From contig JAHEWK010000009.1 in NCBI GenBank assembly GCA_020740775.1, positions 558,001-622,000 on the forward strand: 64,000 nucleotides of DNA, given 5' to 3'. How positions within the stretch are numbered: position 1 is the first letter of the stretch; the number at the start of each line of letters is the position of its first letter. The notes under the pieces are model-generated. The model was given only the letters and a program-made list of their open reading frames with translations, did not search any database and was not told where the DNA came from. A program made the translations under genes and the position numbers. Shown here piece by piece: positions 10,511 through 21,085 of the stretch. Source of the stretch: Ilyonectria destructans. Taxonomy: Eukaryota; Ascomycota; Sordariomycetes; Hypocreales; Nectriaceae.

Positions 10511-13500
10511 ATGGGGGAATACTTGAATTCGGACGCCATGGCAGATTCCATCCTCATAGCCATGGACAGGGGTGGCACCTTTACTGACGTCTGGGCGTCG
10601 GTCGAGGGCAAGGAAGACTTAGTCTTCAAGCTCCTTTCCGTAGACCCAGATCACTACAAGGATGCTCCCACCGAAGGTTAGTCGGACTAACGCAACCCAA
10701 GTAAGACAACAAGTTCTAGTTTGCTAAATTACGGCCAGGCGTTCGGCGAGTACTATCACACTATCTCGGGCGAGAGATCCCCAAGACGGAGCCCTTGCCA
10801 AAAGCCCCCATCCGCGCTATTCGCATGGGCACAACTGTTGCGACCAATGCTCTGCTTGAGCGAAAAGGGACTCGACACGCATTCTTAGTGACAAGGGGCC
10901 ACAGGGATGTCTTAGAGATTGGCTCACAACAACGCCCAGACATATTCGCCCTTGACATCCGAAAGGCGTCCGTCTTGTATGACACCGTCGTCGAGATCGA
11001 TGAGCGGGTCACCTTGGAACATTACGACGAGGCTCCAGATCGTCTCAACGGTACTCCGAAAGCCATCCATGGCGAGGTTGTTAAAGGCGTAGGTGGTGAA
11101 CTCATCCGAGTGCTGGAAAGGCTCGATGAAGAAACGACAAGGGCATCACTCCAACGCCTCAAGGATCAAGGCTACACCACAATTGCCGTGTGTCTTGCCC
11201 ACTCATTTCTCTACTCTGACCATGAGCGGAAAGTAGAAGAGATTGCCAAGGGTCTCGGTTTCGAACATGTCGCCTTGTCCTCAGCGGTCGGGGCCAACAT
11301 GGTCAAGATGGTGGCCCGAGGCGGATCGGCTTCTGCGGATGCATACCTCACTCCCGAGACGCACAAGTACATCTCGAGTTTTGCATCCGGCTTTACAGAT
11401 GGCAATCTTGAGGGCCTTCGTTGCGAGTTTATGCAAAGTGACGGAGGCCTCGTCAACTACAAGGCCTTTCGAGGCATGAAGGGTATTCTTAGCGGACCAG
11501 CGGGTACGTCCTTTTTCCTTGGCCAAATACGGTGTCATTCGTGCTAATCAATATTTTGCTTCTAGGTGGTCTGGTTGGGTATGCCAGGACTTCTTATGAC
11601 GGCCAGACTCCCCTGGTTGGATTCGACATGGGCGGCACTTCTACTGACGTCAGTCGATTTGGTGGCACCTTTGATCACATCTTTGAAATGACTACAGCTG
11701 GAGTTACTATCCAGAGCCCCCAGTTGGATATCAACACTGTTGCAGCCGGCGGCGGGAGTATTCTCAGTTGGCAGAATGGCCTCTTCAAAGTCGGCCCTGA
11801 GAGCGCTGGTGCCCATCCAGGTCCGGCGTCGTACCGCAAAGGTGGCCCGCTTACTATTACAGATGCCAATCTTCTGCTCGGCCGGCTACTTCCTGACTAT
11901 TTCCCCAGCATCTTTGGCCCCACAGAGGACCAAGCCCTCGATATCCAAGTCGTGAGGGATAAGTTCACTCAACTAGCTGAGGAGATCCAAAAGGACACTG
12001 GCAGAGCCATCTCTGCTGAAGATGTGGCAGTAGGTTTCATTGAGGTGGCAAACGAATCCATGTGCAGACCAATTCGAGCTCTCACTGAGGCTCGAGGCTT
12101 CGAAATAACCTCGCATAACCTCGCAGTCTTTGGTGGTGCTGGAGGTCAGCACGCCTGCGAGATTGCAGAGAACCTGGGAATCTCCAAGGTGATTATGCAC
12201 AAGTACTCGAGTCTGTTGTCGGCATATGGTGAGAAACATCTACAAGTGCTGGTCTAATCATTGCTAATCATGATACCTAGGGATGGCTCTTGCTGAGGTT
12301 GTGCAAGAGGCTCAGGAGCCCTGCAACGAGTTCTTAACAGCGGAAACCATAGCCAAGATTAGCGCTCGCCATCAACATCTCCGCGACTACACAACAACCG
12401 AGCTGGTAAAACAAGGCATCGAAAAGACAGCAGTAAAGCACGAGATGTACCTAAACATTCGATACCGAGGCAGTGATACAACCCTCATGATCTTGGAACC
12501 GGCCGATGGCGACTGGAAGAAGGAGTTTGTTGCTGAACACCTGCGAGAGTTTGCGTTCGTGCTACCAGAAGACCGAGAAATCATCGTTGATGATATCCGC
12601 GTCAGGGGAATCGGCATCAGCTCAGAGAACACGAAAGATAATGACGCGCTGGAAAGGGAACTTCGAGAGGACAATTTCGAGATCATCTGTAACGAGAAGA
12701 GCTCGGCCGAAACAGTGAGTGAACTTGCAGTATCGTCGCGGATCCATCATTAACGTGGAAGTTGCAGCGGTCCGTCTACTTCAAGGATGGTGGTATGCAC
12801 CAGGCAAGTGTACTCGTCCTTCAGAACCTCGACCGCGGCAGCATCGTCACCGGACCAGCCGTCATCATCGACAGCACGCAAACAATTGTGGTAGCGCCCG
12901 GAAGCAAAGCTCGAGTGCTCTCAAACCACATCGTCATTGATGTCAAGTCCCAGGCAGTTGGCCAAGTTGATGATGCGTCTGCTGTCGACCCCGTGCAACT
13001 CTCTCTCTTCGGACATCGTTTCATGAGCATTGCCGAACAGATGGGTCGGGCGCTGCAGAAGACGTGCGTGTCACTGAACATCAAAGAGAGACTCGATTTT
13101 GCCTGCGCCATTTTCGGTCCCAACGGGGATTTGGTTGCGAATGCCCCTCATGTGCCTGTCTTCCTTGGGAGCATGAGCTATGCTGTCAAGGGCCAAATCG
13201 ATTTGCTTGGTGACCAGATGCGCCCAGGAGACGTATACGTAACAAACCATCCAGGTAACATTTTCTACTCCTCTGTACGGGAGAAGCCATTTTGCTGATT
13301 GATTGCTGCATTTACAGTTCATGGTGGTACCCATCTTCCCGATCTCACTGTTGTGACGCCTGTCTTTGACAAAGCTGGCAAGGACATCGTCTTCTTCCTG
13401 GCCTCGCGTGGCCATCACACAGACATTGGAGGCTCCGAGGGGACGTCTATGCCTCCGAACTCGACAGAACTATGGCAAGAAGGTGTTGCAATCAAAACGT

Positions 13501-14771
13501 TCACCATGATTCGCAACGGCAAATTCGACACTGAAGGCATCGCCAAAATCTTTGCTGAGCCGGGCGAGAGGGTGGGATGCAACAGCACGCAACGACTAAG
13601 CGACAACATCACAGATCTCCAATCATTTGCTGCAGCGAACAACAAAGGTGCGAAGCTTCTCAACAAGTTGATCGATCACTATGGCCAGACTACGGTGCAT
13701 TTCTACATGGACGCTGTGCAGGCCAACGCCGAGCTTGCTGTGCGGAAGTTCCTCAAGGACGTCCGAGGGAAGAGCCCCGATGGCATACTCCAGGCCATTG
13801 GTTATATGGACAACAGCTCCCGCATCCATCTACAAGTTCGCATCCGAGAAGACGGGAGTGCTACGTTTGATTTCACGGGCACGACGGTAGAGCTGTACGG
13901 TAATATGAATGCCCCCAGAGCACTTACGTATTCCGGCATCATCTTTTGTCTCCGCGCCATGATTGGCGTCGACATTCCCCTGAATCAGGGCTGTCTATCT
14001 CCGATCGATGTCATCCTTCCCAAAGGATGTTTCTTGAACCCGTCTGATGCAGCAGCCGTCTGTGCTGGAAACACTCACACCTCTCAGCGTGTTTGTGACA
14101 CGATTCTCCAAGCATTCGAGGCAGCAGCAGCATCACAAGGATGCATGAACTGTGTCGGTTTCTTCGGCGGGGAGTCTCTCGACGAGAGTGGCCGCACCAA
14201 GGGCTTCGCCTTCTCGTTCGGCGAGACTATCTGTGGCGGCTCTGGTGCTGGGCCAACCTGGCACGGTGCCCATGCCGTCCACACTCACATGACAAATACG
14301 CGCATCACAGACGTCGAGCTGATGGAAAAGCGATATCCCGTGCTCATGCGCGAGTTCAGCATCCGCCGTGGGAGCGGTGGTAAGGGCGCCTTCAACGGCG
14401 GGGACGGATGTCGAAGAGTCTACGAAGCCCTTGCGCCGCTGAGCTTCAGCGTCATCACCGAGAGGAGAACCACGCGGCCGTATGGGATGCGTGGCGGTGA
14501 AGAAGGGTCATATGGATCAAACACGTGGAACAGGAGACAGCCTGATGGGTCGATGAGAGGCGTGAATCTAGGCCAGAAGAACATGGTGAGGATGAGTGCC
14601 GGCGATCAACTCGTCATGGTCACGCCGTCTGGTGGTGGTTACGGCACGCCTGTGAAGGAGGTGCAGAATGGGGTGAACGGGGAACACACGAACGGGGAAG
14701 TAAAGAAGGCATTCCTACCAAGGGCCGCAGGAAGTTTGGCGATTTGGGAAGCAGGCCAAGCCGACTTTTAG
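10511..14771 (+). CDS. ATP-dependent 5-oxoprolinase / hydantoinase, fused A and B domains
   Basis: Six exons (10511..10676, 10739..11503, 11566..12228, 12281..12714, 12768..13254, 13318..14771) give 1322 aa, close to the roughly 1290 aa of eukaryotic 5-oxoprolinase. Domains in order are Hydant_A_N from residue 14 (phosphate-binding motif DRGGTFTDV at 19-27), Hydantoinase_A (second nucleotide motif [12 protein letters not shown], then AGGGSI and [12 protein letters not shown]), a C-terminal linker, and Hydantoinase_B from about residue 750 ([39 protein letters not shown]-like end SGGGYGTP). The enzyme opens 5-oxoproline to glutamate, or a hydantoin to an N-carbamoyl amino acid, using ATP in the cytosol. 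An in-frame second ATG at 10538 is an alternative start. Its placement beside an amine oxidase, a Dal5-type permease and a regulator argues for a catabolic role rather than the housekeeping glutathione cycle (inference). Confidence 0.9.
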
Positions 14772-15619
14772 TATTGAGAAGGCGCAGTAAGACTCTCGTA
14801 AATAGGCCATTGAGTAGATGAAGCCAAATTATCTTGATGTGTCATTCATTCTGTCAACCCCGTACCCGTAGACTAGAGATTGCGTAATTGGAAAGAATCA
14901 GCTCAGCTACAAGCAAAGTTTTGAAGTAAAACACCAAGATCAGTGCTGGACGAATGAAATCTCAGCTGGGTAGGGTTCCGCCTCAAGGGTTCTGTTCCAG
15001 GAGGATGACTTCGATAGGTATCACTTGCTATCTCAAACATCTGGTAGATACAAGCTCCGAGGTGAATCTTGGCGGCGGAGCGGTCGATTTCACACGTAAT
15101 GCCTCTTTTTCTTTCGTCAATTTGTGTTTGATGGGGCTTGTATCGCTCGCTGCCTGCTCTTTAAGATGCTTTCAGAGATGTGCTGCTGCAAAGGTAGCGT
15201 CACGATCATAATTCGGCACCTGTGGAAATACTGGACTTCGCACATGCCCGAGACATGCCGCAGGTGATTATTTATATAGGTATTCCTGTGATTAAAATGC
15301 TGAAGAATATAATAAAATATGGATGGTTTCAGAATTGATGTGAAATAAAACTGGCATAATAGTGAATATTTCATCTGACTAGCTCTGTGTAGGTCAGACT
15401 CGATACCGATTCCAGTCACGAGCCGCCGGCATCACCAGCCTCGTTAAGGGTGTTGCCTTTCCATATGTGCAGCAATGCTGAGACGGTGAGGTTAAGACAC
15501 CTTGATTATATACTAGCCTAGCAACCCTAAGGAGGAGCTGCTCTTCATCCTTGTACCTGGCATATCGCAACTCGATCCTTTGCCCCAACATGCAGAATGC
15601 GCCTTGCCAATGAAAGGCC
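14772..15619. other. Intergenic, no supported gene
   Basis: Between the convergent oxoprolinase and esterase genes. There is an AT-rich stretch around 15270-15370 and an open frame on the minus strand at 15394-15591 with no similarity I can name. Nothing else is supported. Confidence 0.5.
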
Positions 15620-16543
15620 TCATTCCTTGAAGCTCTCTCTAAGACTTTGGGCCACTTTTGAATACGTCATCTCCCTCTGTTCGAAGACATCGGATCCTGG
15701 TTTAACGCCCTTGTCGAACCCGTGCGCCGCATTTTCAAGCTGGACAACCTCAACATTAGCGCCGCCTGTCTTCAATTTTTGACCCATCTCCTCGGCCTCG
15801 GGTCCTAGGTTATCCCCGCCACAAGTAAAGATGATCGTCGTTCCAGGGAACAGGGCAGGGTCGGCATATATAGGCGACACTCTGGGGTTTTTCCGCAGCT
15901 CGGTGTCGGGCGTATAGCAAGTGTTGAACAACCGGAGCATGAAAACAGGAAATGGATTAATGGGCTTGGGTACGGTTTTGAGCACTGGGTCGCGCGCAAG
16001 GTCCACGAGGGGGTAAAACGCATACGCTGCCCTGATGTTGATTCCCTCGAGATGCCTTCTGAGCTCGGATGCCGCAACCAAGGCCAGGTTGCCGCCGGCA
16101 CTGAAGCCAGACACACCTATCCGATCCAGATCAAAACGCTCGGGTTGGCTCTCAATCCACCTCAGTGTATCTTCCACATCTTCTACCGGTGCTGGGTACG
16201 GATGCTCCGGTGCTTTGCGATAATCTGCATCCAGTACAACCACGCCGGCTTCCTGCGCGATTCTGTCGCAAAACTCGTGATCCATTCCTAGGCTCGGCTG
16301 GATGAACCCACTTCCGTGCCAGTTGATGAGAACCCCATGAGGTGTGTTTCCGCTGTCGTCAGGCGGGTGATGAATCCATGCGTTGATGAAGCGAGTTGGA
16401 TCCCGTGTGGGGATCTGTATAAGTTTTCTGGTGCTTGAATTTGGTGCCTTGAAAAGTGATCGCATAAACGGGTACGCTAGCAACCGCATAATAGAAATAA
16501 TAGTCTTGAGATACAAATACTGTAGGGGGCTGAAATCGGCCAT
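15620..16543 (-). CDS. Alpha/beta-hydrolase fold-3 esterase (HSL family)
   Basis: Single exon, 307 aa. The hormone-sensitive-lipase layout is clear: oxyanion-hole motif HGSGF at 76-80, preceded by a beta-strand (VLINW), nucleophile S148 in GFSAGG, acid D244 in CGGDNLGPE, and base H274 in NAAHGFDKG. The usual family motif is HGGG; here the third position is Ser, a tolerated change. The N-terminal 30 residues contain a hydrophobic helix (LYLKTIISIMRLLAYPF) that may anchor or cap the enzyme. It is likely to hydrolyse short acyl esters or carbamates of small molecules. It is not obviously linked to the cluster on its left, from which it is separated by 0.85 kb and transcribed convergently. Confidence 0.88.
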   Translation of the reverse strand: MADFSPLQYLYLKTIISIMRLLAYPFMRSLFKAPNSSTRKLIQIPTRDPTRFINAWIHHPPDDSGNTPHGVLINWHGSGFIQPSLGMDHEFCDRIAQEAGVVVLDADYRKAPEHPYPAPVEDVEDTLRWIESQPERFDLDRIGVSGFSAGGNLALVAASELRRHLEGINIRAAYAFYPLVDLARDPVLKTVPKPINPFPVFMLRLFNTCYTPDTELRKNPRVSPIYADPALFPGTTIIFTCGGDNLGPEAEEMGQKLKTGGANVEVVQLENAAHGFDKGVKPGSDVFEQREMTYSKVAQSLRESFKE

Positions 16544-16796
16544 AGCTAGCTCGGTGTACGCAACGATTGTAAAGACTGCAACCGAGAGTAAGTTACAGGG
16601 CTTACATTGTCTGGAGCGCCCTGGATTATTTGTACTCTCTCACAGGCTAGCGTCGGCGTCCCGGACCCGAGAAGTATCCGTGATTAACGCGGGACGGCAA
16701 GTTTAAAACTCCAAGACCCTTGCACCAAAAAGATTTATCCAGTGCCGGAGGAAGACTGACAGTAAATTACAAACAATAACTACTGCTGTCGTTATT

Positions 16797-16804
16797 CCAA
16801 CACT
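16797..16804. repeat. Left target-site duplication of the hAT-type MITE
   Basis: CCAACACT, repeated exactly at 17173-17180 immediately beyond the other end of the element. Confidence 0.88.
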
Positions 16805-17172
16805 TAGGGTGTAAAATTCTAATGGGTACCCGCGAAAAAACGCGCCCATGGGTACCTAAATTTTAGCATGCCTCCAGATAATTTTTCTTAGTGTTAAATT
16901 GAAATGGCTCATACTAGACAGTAGAACTTAGAAAAAAAGGGAATAGCAAATATAATACAACATATAATCCATTTTAAAAAACTAATAGCACATCTTTAAT
17001 GTTTTCTTATAATAGACATATTTTAAAAATAGATAATATAAATTCTTTTAATATATTTAGATAGCTTTGGGTAATTCTATGTTTGGTACAGGGTAACTTT
17101 TCTTATCTTTGGGTAGTAAGCTTATCTTATGGGTACCCATGGGTACCCATGGTCTGGGTAATTTACACCCTA
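16805..17172. mobile_element. Non-autonomous hAT-type MITE, 368 bp
   Basis: The ends are inverted repeats beginning TAGGGTGTAAA on both sides (first 11 bp identical, then similar), matching the TAGNG start of hAT elements. An exact 8-bp duplication, CCAACACT, flanks the element, which is the hAT target-site length. Subterminal regions carry several copies of the palindromic word GGGTACCCATGGG (two to three on the right, one to two on the left). The left side also has a small hairpin, CGCG-A6-CGCG, at 16831-16844. The interior is very AT-rich and has no coding capacity, so the element relies on a transposase elsewhere. It sits between the esterase promoter and the 3' end of the ankyrin gene. 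The intact duplication suggests a fairly recent insertion. Confidence 0.88.
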
Positions 17173-17180
17173 CCAACACT
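17173..17180. repeat. Right target-site duplication of the hAT-type MITE
   Basis: CCAACACT, an exact copy of 16797-16804. Confidence 0.88.
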
Positions 17181-17370
17181 GCTAGTCGTGCTCAAATTCC
17201 CCCTAAATCGGAGGTCTATGGCCTATCTGATCTGAAAACTACTTTGGTCAGTGGCAGACCGCATCAGGATCGGCCAGTTGTGACACTATGCACAGTCGAT
17301 GTCTCAATGTTACAATCACATGGCTCCATGTTGATTCCCGTGATAATTAAGCAAATTCGAGTTAATTCGT

Positions 17371-18315
17371 TCATCCGTGTGCCTGCTTCCATTCCCGCAA
17401 TATCCTCACATTCTCTCCACACTTCATCGCATTCGCCAATTCCTCCGCATCTGTGACATTCTGGGCAGTCTTGATCGTTGGCTGTGCTCTCTTCTCCAGC
17501 AGCCACCTTACCACATCCGCTCCTTTCTCCTTTACAGCAGCGTAGCATACCGGGGTCCCCCAGTGATAGGCGCGATTGGGTATATCGGAATCCATCGCGT
17601 TGACATCAAGCTTCATTTCATCCACGAGAAAAATCAACATTTCTGCTCTCTCTCTTCTCGCCCTACCATGACCTCGAGATCCGTCATCCTCGGCCTGACA
17701 GCATGTTTCCGCGCCAAGGCCTTCTTGACCATCAATGAACGGATCTGTTCCAAACGCCGCTGCCTCCCCCACCGCCCGATGAAGCGTCCTCTTCCCGAGA
17801 AGAGCTCCCTTGGCTTGCAAGTACCGAAACGATGCGACAGAACCTCTGACAGCACACGTCTCTAGCAATGGAGCCGGCTGCGGGAAGAGCTCATAATTGT
17901 CCACCTCGCCATCGGTAACTCGTGCGCCGTGTTGAACTAGCCAGCGAATCAACTGACCATCGTTGCAGACGAAGTCGATTAGCTTGCGGTTCTGGCCGAG
18001 GGGACCGCGGTCCTCAGCCTGGTTTATATCCCAGCCATAGGCCAGAAGCAGCTCAAGAAGAGCGATCGAGGGGTTTCCGCTAATGGTAAGGGGAGAGAGA
18101 GACGTCATGGGTGCTTTTTCATGCTCTAGGAGATATCTCACAAGGTCGATGCTCCCATGGCGGATGCATTGTCCCAGCACCGACGGAAGTAATTGTTCAA
18201 GATGGTTGTTGGAGAGAGGATTCGCCTTAACAATTTCCAGGGCTGTGATGAGCTGGGACAGGGAATTGTCCCTAATGGCTTCATTGATCAGGCGACGAGG
18301 ATGTTGAGACTGCAT
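17371..18315 (-). CDS. Ankyrin-repeat protein
   Basis: Single exon, 314 aa, no signal peptide. Helix-pair repeats with the ankyrin pattern are seen at about residues 48-70 (CIRHGSIDLVRYLLEHEKAP), 82-101 (LELLLAYGWDINQAEDR), 118-140 (NDGQLIRWLVQHGARV), 158-175 (AVRGSVASFRYLQAKGA), and 255-285 (GTPVCYAAVKEKGADVVRWLLEKRA). Several repeats are degenerate, as is common in fungal orphan ankyrin proteins. The role is protein-protein binding with unknown partners. A glycine/arginine/glutamate-rich loop near residues 205-222 interrupts the array. The MITE lies about 190 bp beyond its stop codon. Confidence 0.75.
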   Translation of the reverse strand: MQSQHPRRLINEAIRDNSLSQLITALEIVKANPLSNNHLEQLLPSVLGQCIRHGSIDLVRYLLEHEKAPMTSLSPLTISGNPSIALLELLLAYGWDINQAEDRGPLGQNRKLIDFVCNDGQLIRWLVQHGARVTDGEVDNYELFPQPAPLLETCAVRGSVASFRYLQAKGALLGKRTLHRAVGEAAAFGTDPFIDGQEGLGAETCCQAEDDGSRGHGRARRERAEMLIFLVDEMKLDVNAMDSDIPNRAYHWGTPVCYAAVKEKGADVVRWLLEKRAQPTIKTAQNVTDAEELANAMKCGENVRILREWKQAHG

Positions 18316-18526
18316 AGTTTTGATAATTTAGGGCTGTTGGGGTATGAATTCTTTGGGTTGAGGGCACTCGATAGATGAGTGCAATGAAGCAAACAGGAAG
18401 CTCGATCAAGTGACCGGATATTTAGTCATGGCCAGGCTTTCCAATTCCTCTTACAAACGGTATGCAAACGAGCAGATATCATTGAAAATAGATTGATGAA
18501 ACAGGGCGAAACTTAAATTAAGCTAT

Positions 18527-18885
18527 TACCATTGTTTCGTTTGCAGGGCAACTTGTCGGCCCGACAACCTTTCTAATGCTAAATATAGACGATTAATGCC
18601 GCAAGTGCCAAGTTACAAACAGAAAAGGACAAAGCTCAGAGGCTTAGATTATCCATGCACGGGTCTAAGCATTCGGTTATTTTGTGTCGCTGTTACCATT
18701 GCTCTATTTGCATCCTAACCAAGTCAAGGAGGTCAACTTGTCGGCCCGACAACTCTATGATGCCAAATGTAGATGATTAATGCCGCAAGTGCCAAGTTGC
18801 AATAGAAAAGCATAAAGCTTAGAGGCTTAGATTATTTATGCATGGGCCTAGGCATTCGGTCATTTCATAGTGCTGTTATCATTTT
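18527..18885. repeat. Imperfect tandem duplication, units of about 165-185 bp
   Basis: Two diverged copies lie head to tail. Shared blocks include TTGTCGGCCCGACAA (18553-18567 and 18738-18752), ATTAATGCCGCAAGTGCCAA, and GAGGCTTAGATTAT. Most differences are transitions (for example CACGGGTCTAAG against CATGGGCCTAGG), and the second copy carries a roughly 20-bp insertion. The duplicated word TTGTCGG-C-CCGACAA is a near-perfect palindrome. Confidence 0.75.
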
Positions 18886-19575
18886 ATCTTCTATGGGTCG
18901 AGCCACAAGGTATGTACTAAAAGATCGTAGTGTCTGCGTAATGTATACAGACTGTATACTGCCGAATACGCTTGGATGCCTATTTATGAGGGCACGATCG
19001 TTTCTAAGAAGATATGCCGGCTAAAGGACACAATTCTATGCACAAATTTAGCATTTAGCGGCGAGAACTTGTTAGATCTAACACGTCACATAAGGATTGA
19101 GTCATAGAGTCAGAGATGTCAGAGCTTTCATGTTCAGAAGTCTATTAAATTAAGATGTAGTGCCCTCGATGTTTCAAGATTAGAGTTTTTTTGTTTGTCT
19201 TTTTCAAATTGTTCCCTAATACGAGACTTGGCGACCAAACTTATGCCATCTACGAACTCAAACCCCCATCATTGACAAATGTGAACTAAGCTATGCTCAC
19301 CAGACACCACTTCATACCTGCCTAGATGCTTCAACTCACAGATGGCATAGCTCTGGCTGAATCCAAATCAGTTCCACCTTCATAGTAACGGTTGACGCGG
19401 CTTGCCCGGCTGTGTTCGTTTATTCTCCACCGAATAGAGCTGGCGAGCAGAGACGCTGGCATCACCGGGCAACATCCCTCCTTATTCATGGTAGAGATGG
19501 AGCCAACGTTCTAGATCGACGGGCGTATCCCTTGAATCGTTTGTCATCGACCAAATCCTCCGGTAATTTCTTGCC

Positions 19576-19583
19576 TATATAAT
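19576..19583 (+). promoter_or_regulatory. Probable TATA box of the secreted-protein gene
   Basis: TATATAAT lies about 90 bp upstream of the chosen ATG at 19672. With transcription starting some 30 bp downstream, an upstream in-frame ATG at 19612 would sit at the very 5' end, which favours 19672. Confidence 0.45.
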
Positions 19584-19671
19584 GTTACCGATGGCCCCCA
19601 GCAGTTGAGAGGTGCATCAATTCATTCCTTCAACAACTTTCATTCATTCAAGCTCTTATCAAAAACTCAAC

Positions 19672-20805
19672 ATGGTCCGTCTTACCACTCTTGTTCTCTC
19701 TTTGGCTTGTTCTGCCTTGGCCTCTCCCTTTGCGAACCAGCACGGGGAGGGCCATCTGGAACGCAGAAACGTTCCATCATTTGCAGATGCCAGCGTCGCA
19801 ACCCGCGATGATGATGGAGGTGCCATATACGACAGAGCCAACCCCAGCTTCATCTGCGACGCAACCTGTAAGGCCTGTGTAGCCGACATTGCCCCGAAGA
19901 AAGGCAAAGGGAAGTCTACTCCTCGGTCTATGGCAGAAGACAAACCAGCCCTCCATGAAAGGACCTTGGACGACATCGAGGACCTCTGGGGCGGCCGAGG
20001 AGAGACAAACGACTACGTTATAAAACAGATCACCGAAATCGCCGGTAGAGGTGATGAACTGGACTGGAGCATGCTCCAGCATGACGCTGTCTCAGGGCAT
20101 GGGCCGTGGAATGGCAAGGATTTGCGAAAGTACATCCAAGGCATCATGGGGTAAGTGATGAGCTAAAAGACAGGTCAGAGTTTGCACCTCCGTTCAAGTT
20201 GCTAAATGAGATAACAGGTGTACTGCTGTTGCCATCGTCTCCGATAAAGGATACTGGTACGCCCACTTCGTAAGTCGACCCCATGTTTCAGCGTACTTTC
20301 CGCCGAAGAAAGTATGTACTAATTGCGGACCTTTACGGTATAGATGGAAACTGGGTTCCTCGATCGACACGACAACTGGGGGACCAAAATCATTAAGCCT
20401 CTCCGGGAGGGCACTAGCAAATTCACACGCCCTCTCTCATTAGCTGGCTCCGGTGGCATATTGAACAGGGCAAACAATGTCAAGATTTATGTCTCAACCC
20501 CACGCACCAAGACATCTACGGAGCAAAACCCGGTTCTGCTCTACAAGGCCAAGGTTCAAGAACTCATGTCTCACATCACTGGCAGTGGTTCGCCCTTTCA
20601 CGGTGCTCAGGTTATCACACGAGGTTACCTGAAGCCCGAGACCGAGGCGCAGGCTGAGGAGTTCCACAAGTTGGCCAACGGAAAAGTCCTCATCGAGTAC
20701 ACCAATAACCAGCTTGACATTGATGGAAACCAGCCAAACCCGAAGGAGCAGATGTATCGTGTCTGGCTCGAGCAAAAGTATTTTGAACACAGATTTCCTA
20801 AATAA
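19672..20805 (+). CDS. Secreted protein of unknown function
   Basis: Three exons (19672..20150, 20218..20269, 20344..20805) give 330 aa. The start at 19672 gives a clean signal peptide (VRLTTLVLSLACSALAS, cleavage near residue 18). A Kex2-like dibasic site (LERR) at about 31-34 suggests a propeptide. The C-terminal half contains GCTAVAIVSDKGYWYAHF followed by an acidic/aromatic segment, a pattern I have seen in lineage-specific fungal secreted proteins. I cannot assign a family. A small 52-bp middle exon carries most of that motif. There is only one clustered pair of cysteines near residue 62 (CDATCKAC) plus one later. It could be an effector-like or cell-wall-associated protein, but no function can be claimed. 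Confidence 0.72.
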
Positions 20806-21022
20806 GGGATGTTCTTCCACCTGTCGAGGGGTTTTGTTTCGTTCGACGATTTTCCCCGGCTTATTAGTTTTTCTTTCTTCCTAAGCTAGAGATTAGATTG
20901 GAATTTTATTGAATAGAATTGATAACATTTTTGAATTTCAGAGATGATTATGGCTATTGCTTGACGTTAATTGCCCAGTTTTTGAACTGTCCCTGGCTAA
21001 TTACAGCCCCCTTGACGCTCTT

Positions 21023-21085
21023 TCGGCATCTAGTGGAAATCGAAGCTGGACGTTACGTTGCTAGGTGACGCGACGCATCTGAGAG
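21023..21085 (+). pseudogene. RIP-marked fragment of a TetX-like FAD monooxygenase gene
   Basis: The stretch aligns base for base with positions 27688-27748 of the intact monooxygenase gene in this window, covering the GD motif (TLLGDATHL here, TLLGDAAHL in the gene). Of about seven differences, six are C-to-T or G-to-A relative to the intact gene, the RIP signature. No further similarity is seen on either side, so only about 60 bp of a former copy remains alignable by eye. Confidence 0.65.

Larger units (their letters stand above)
18316..19671. other. Intergenic with a tandem duplication
   Basis: Contains the promoter region of the ankyrin gene on the left, the duplicated block described separately (18527-18885), and the promoter of the secreted-protein gene on the right. 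No coding sequence is supported. Confidence 0.55.

Noticed and set aside
15394..15591. Small minus-strand frame that looked like a transposase start
   Set aside because: Too short, no helix-turn-helix pattern that I could defend, no inverted ends nearby.
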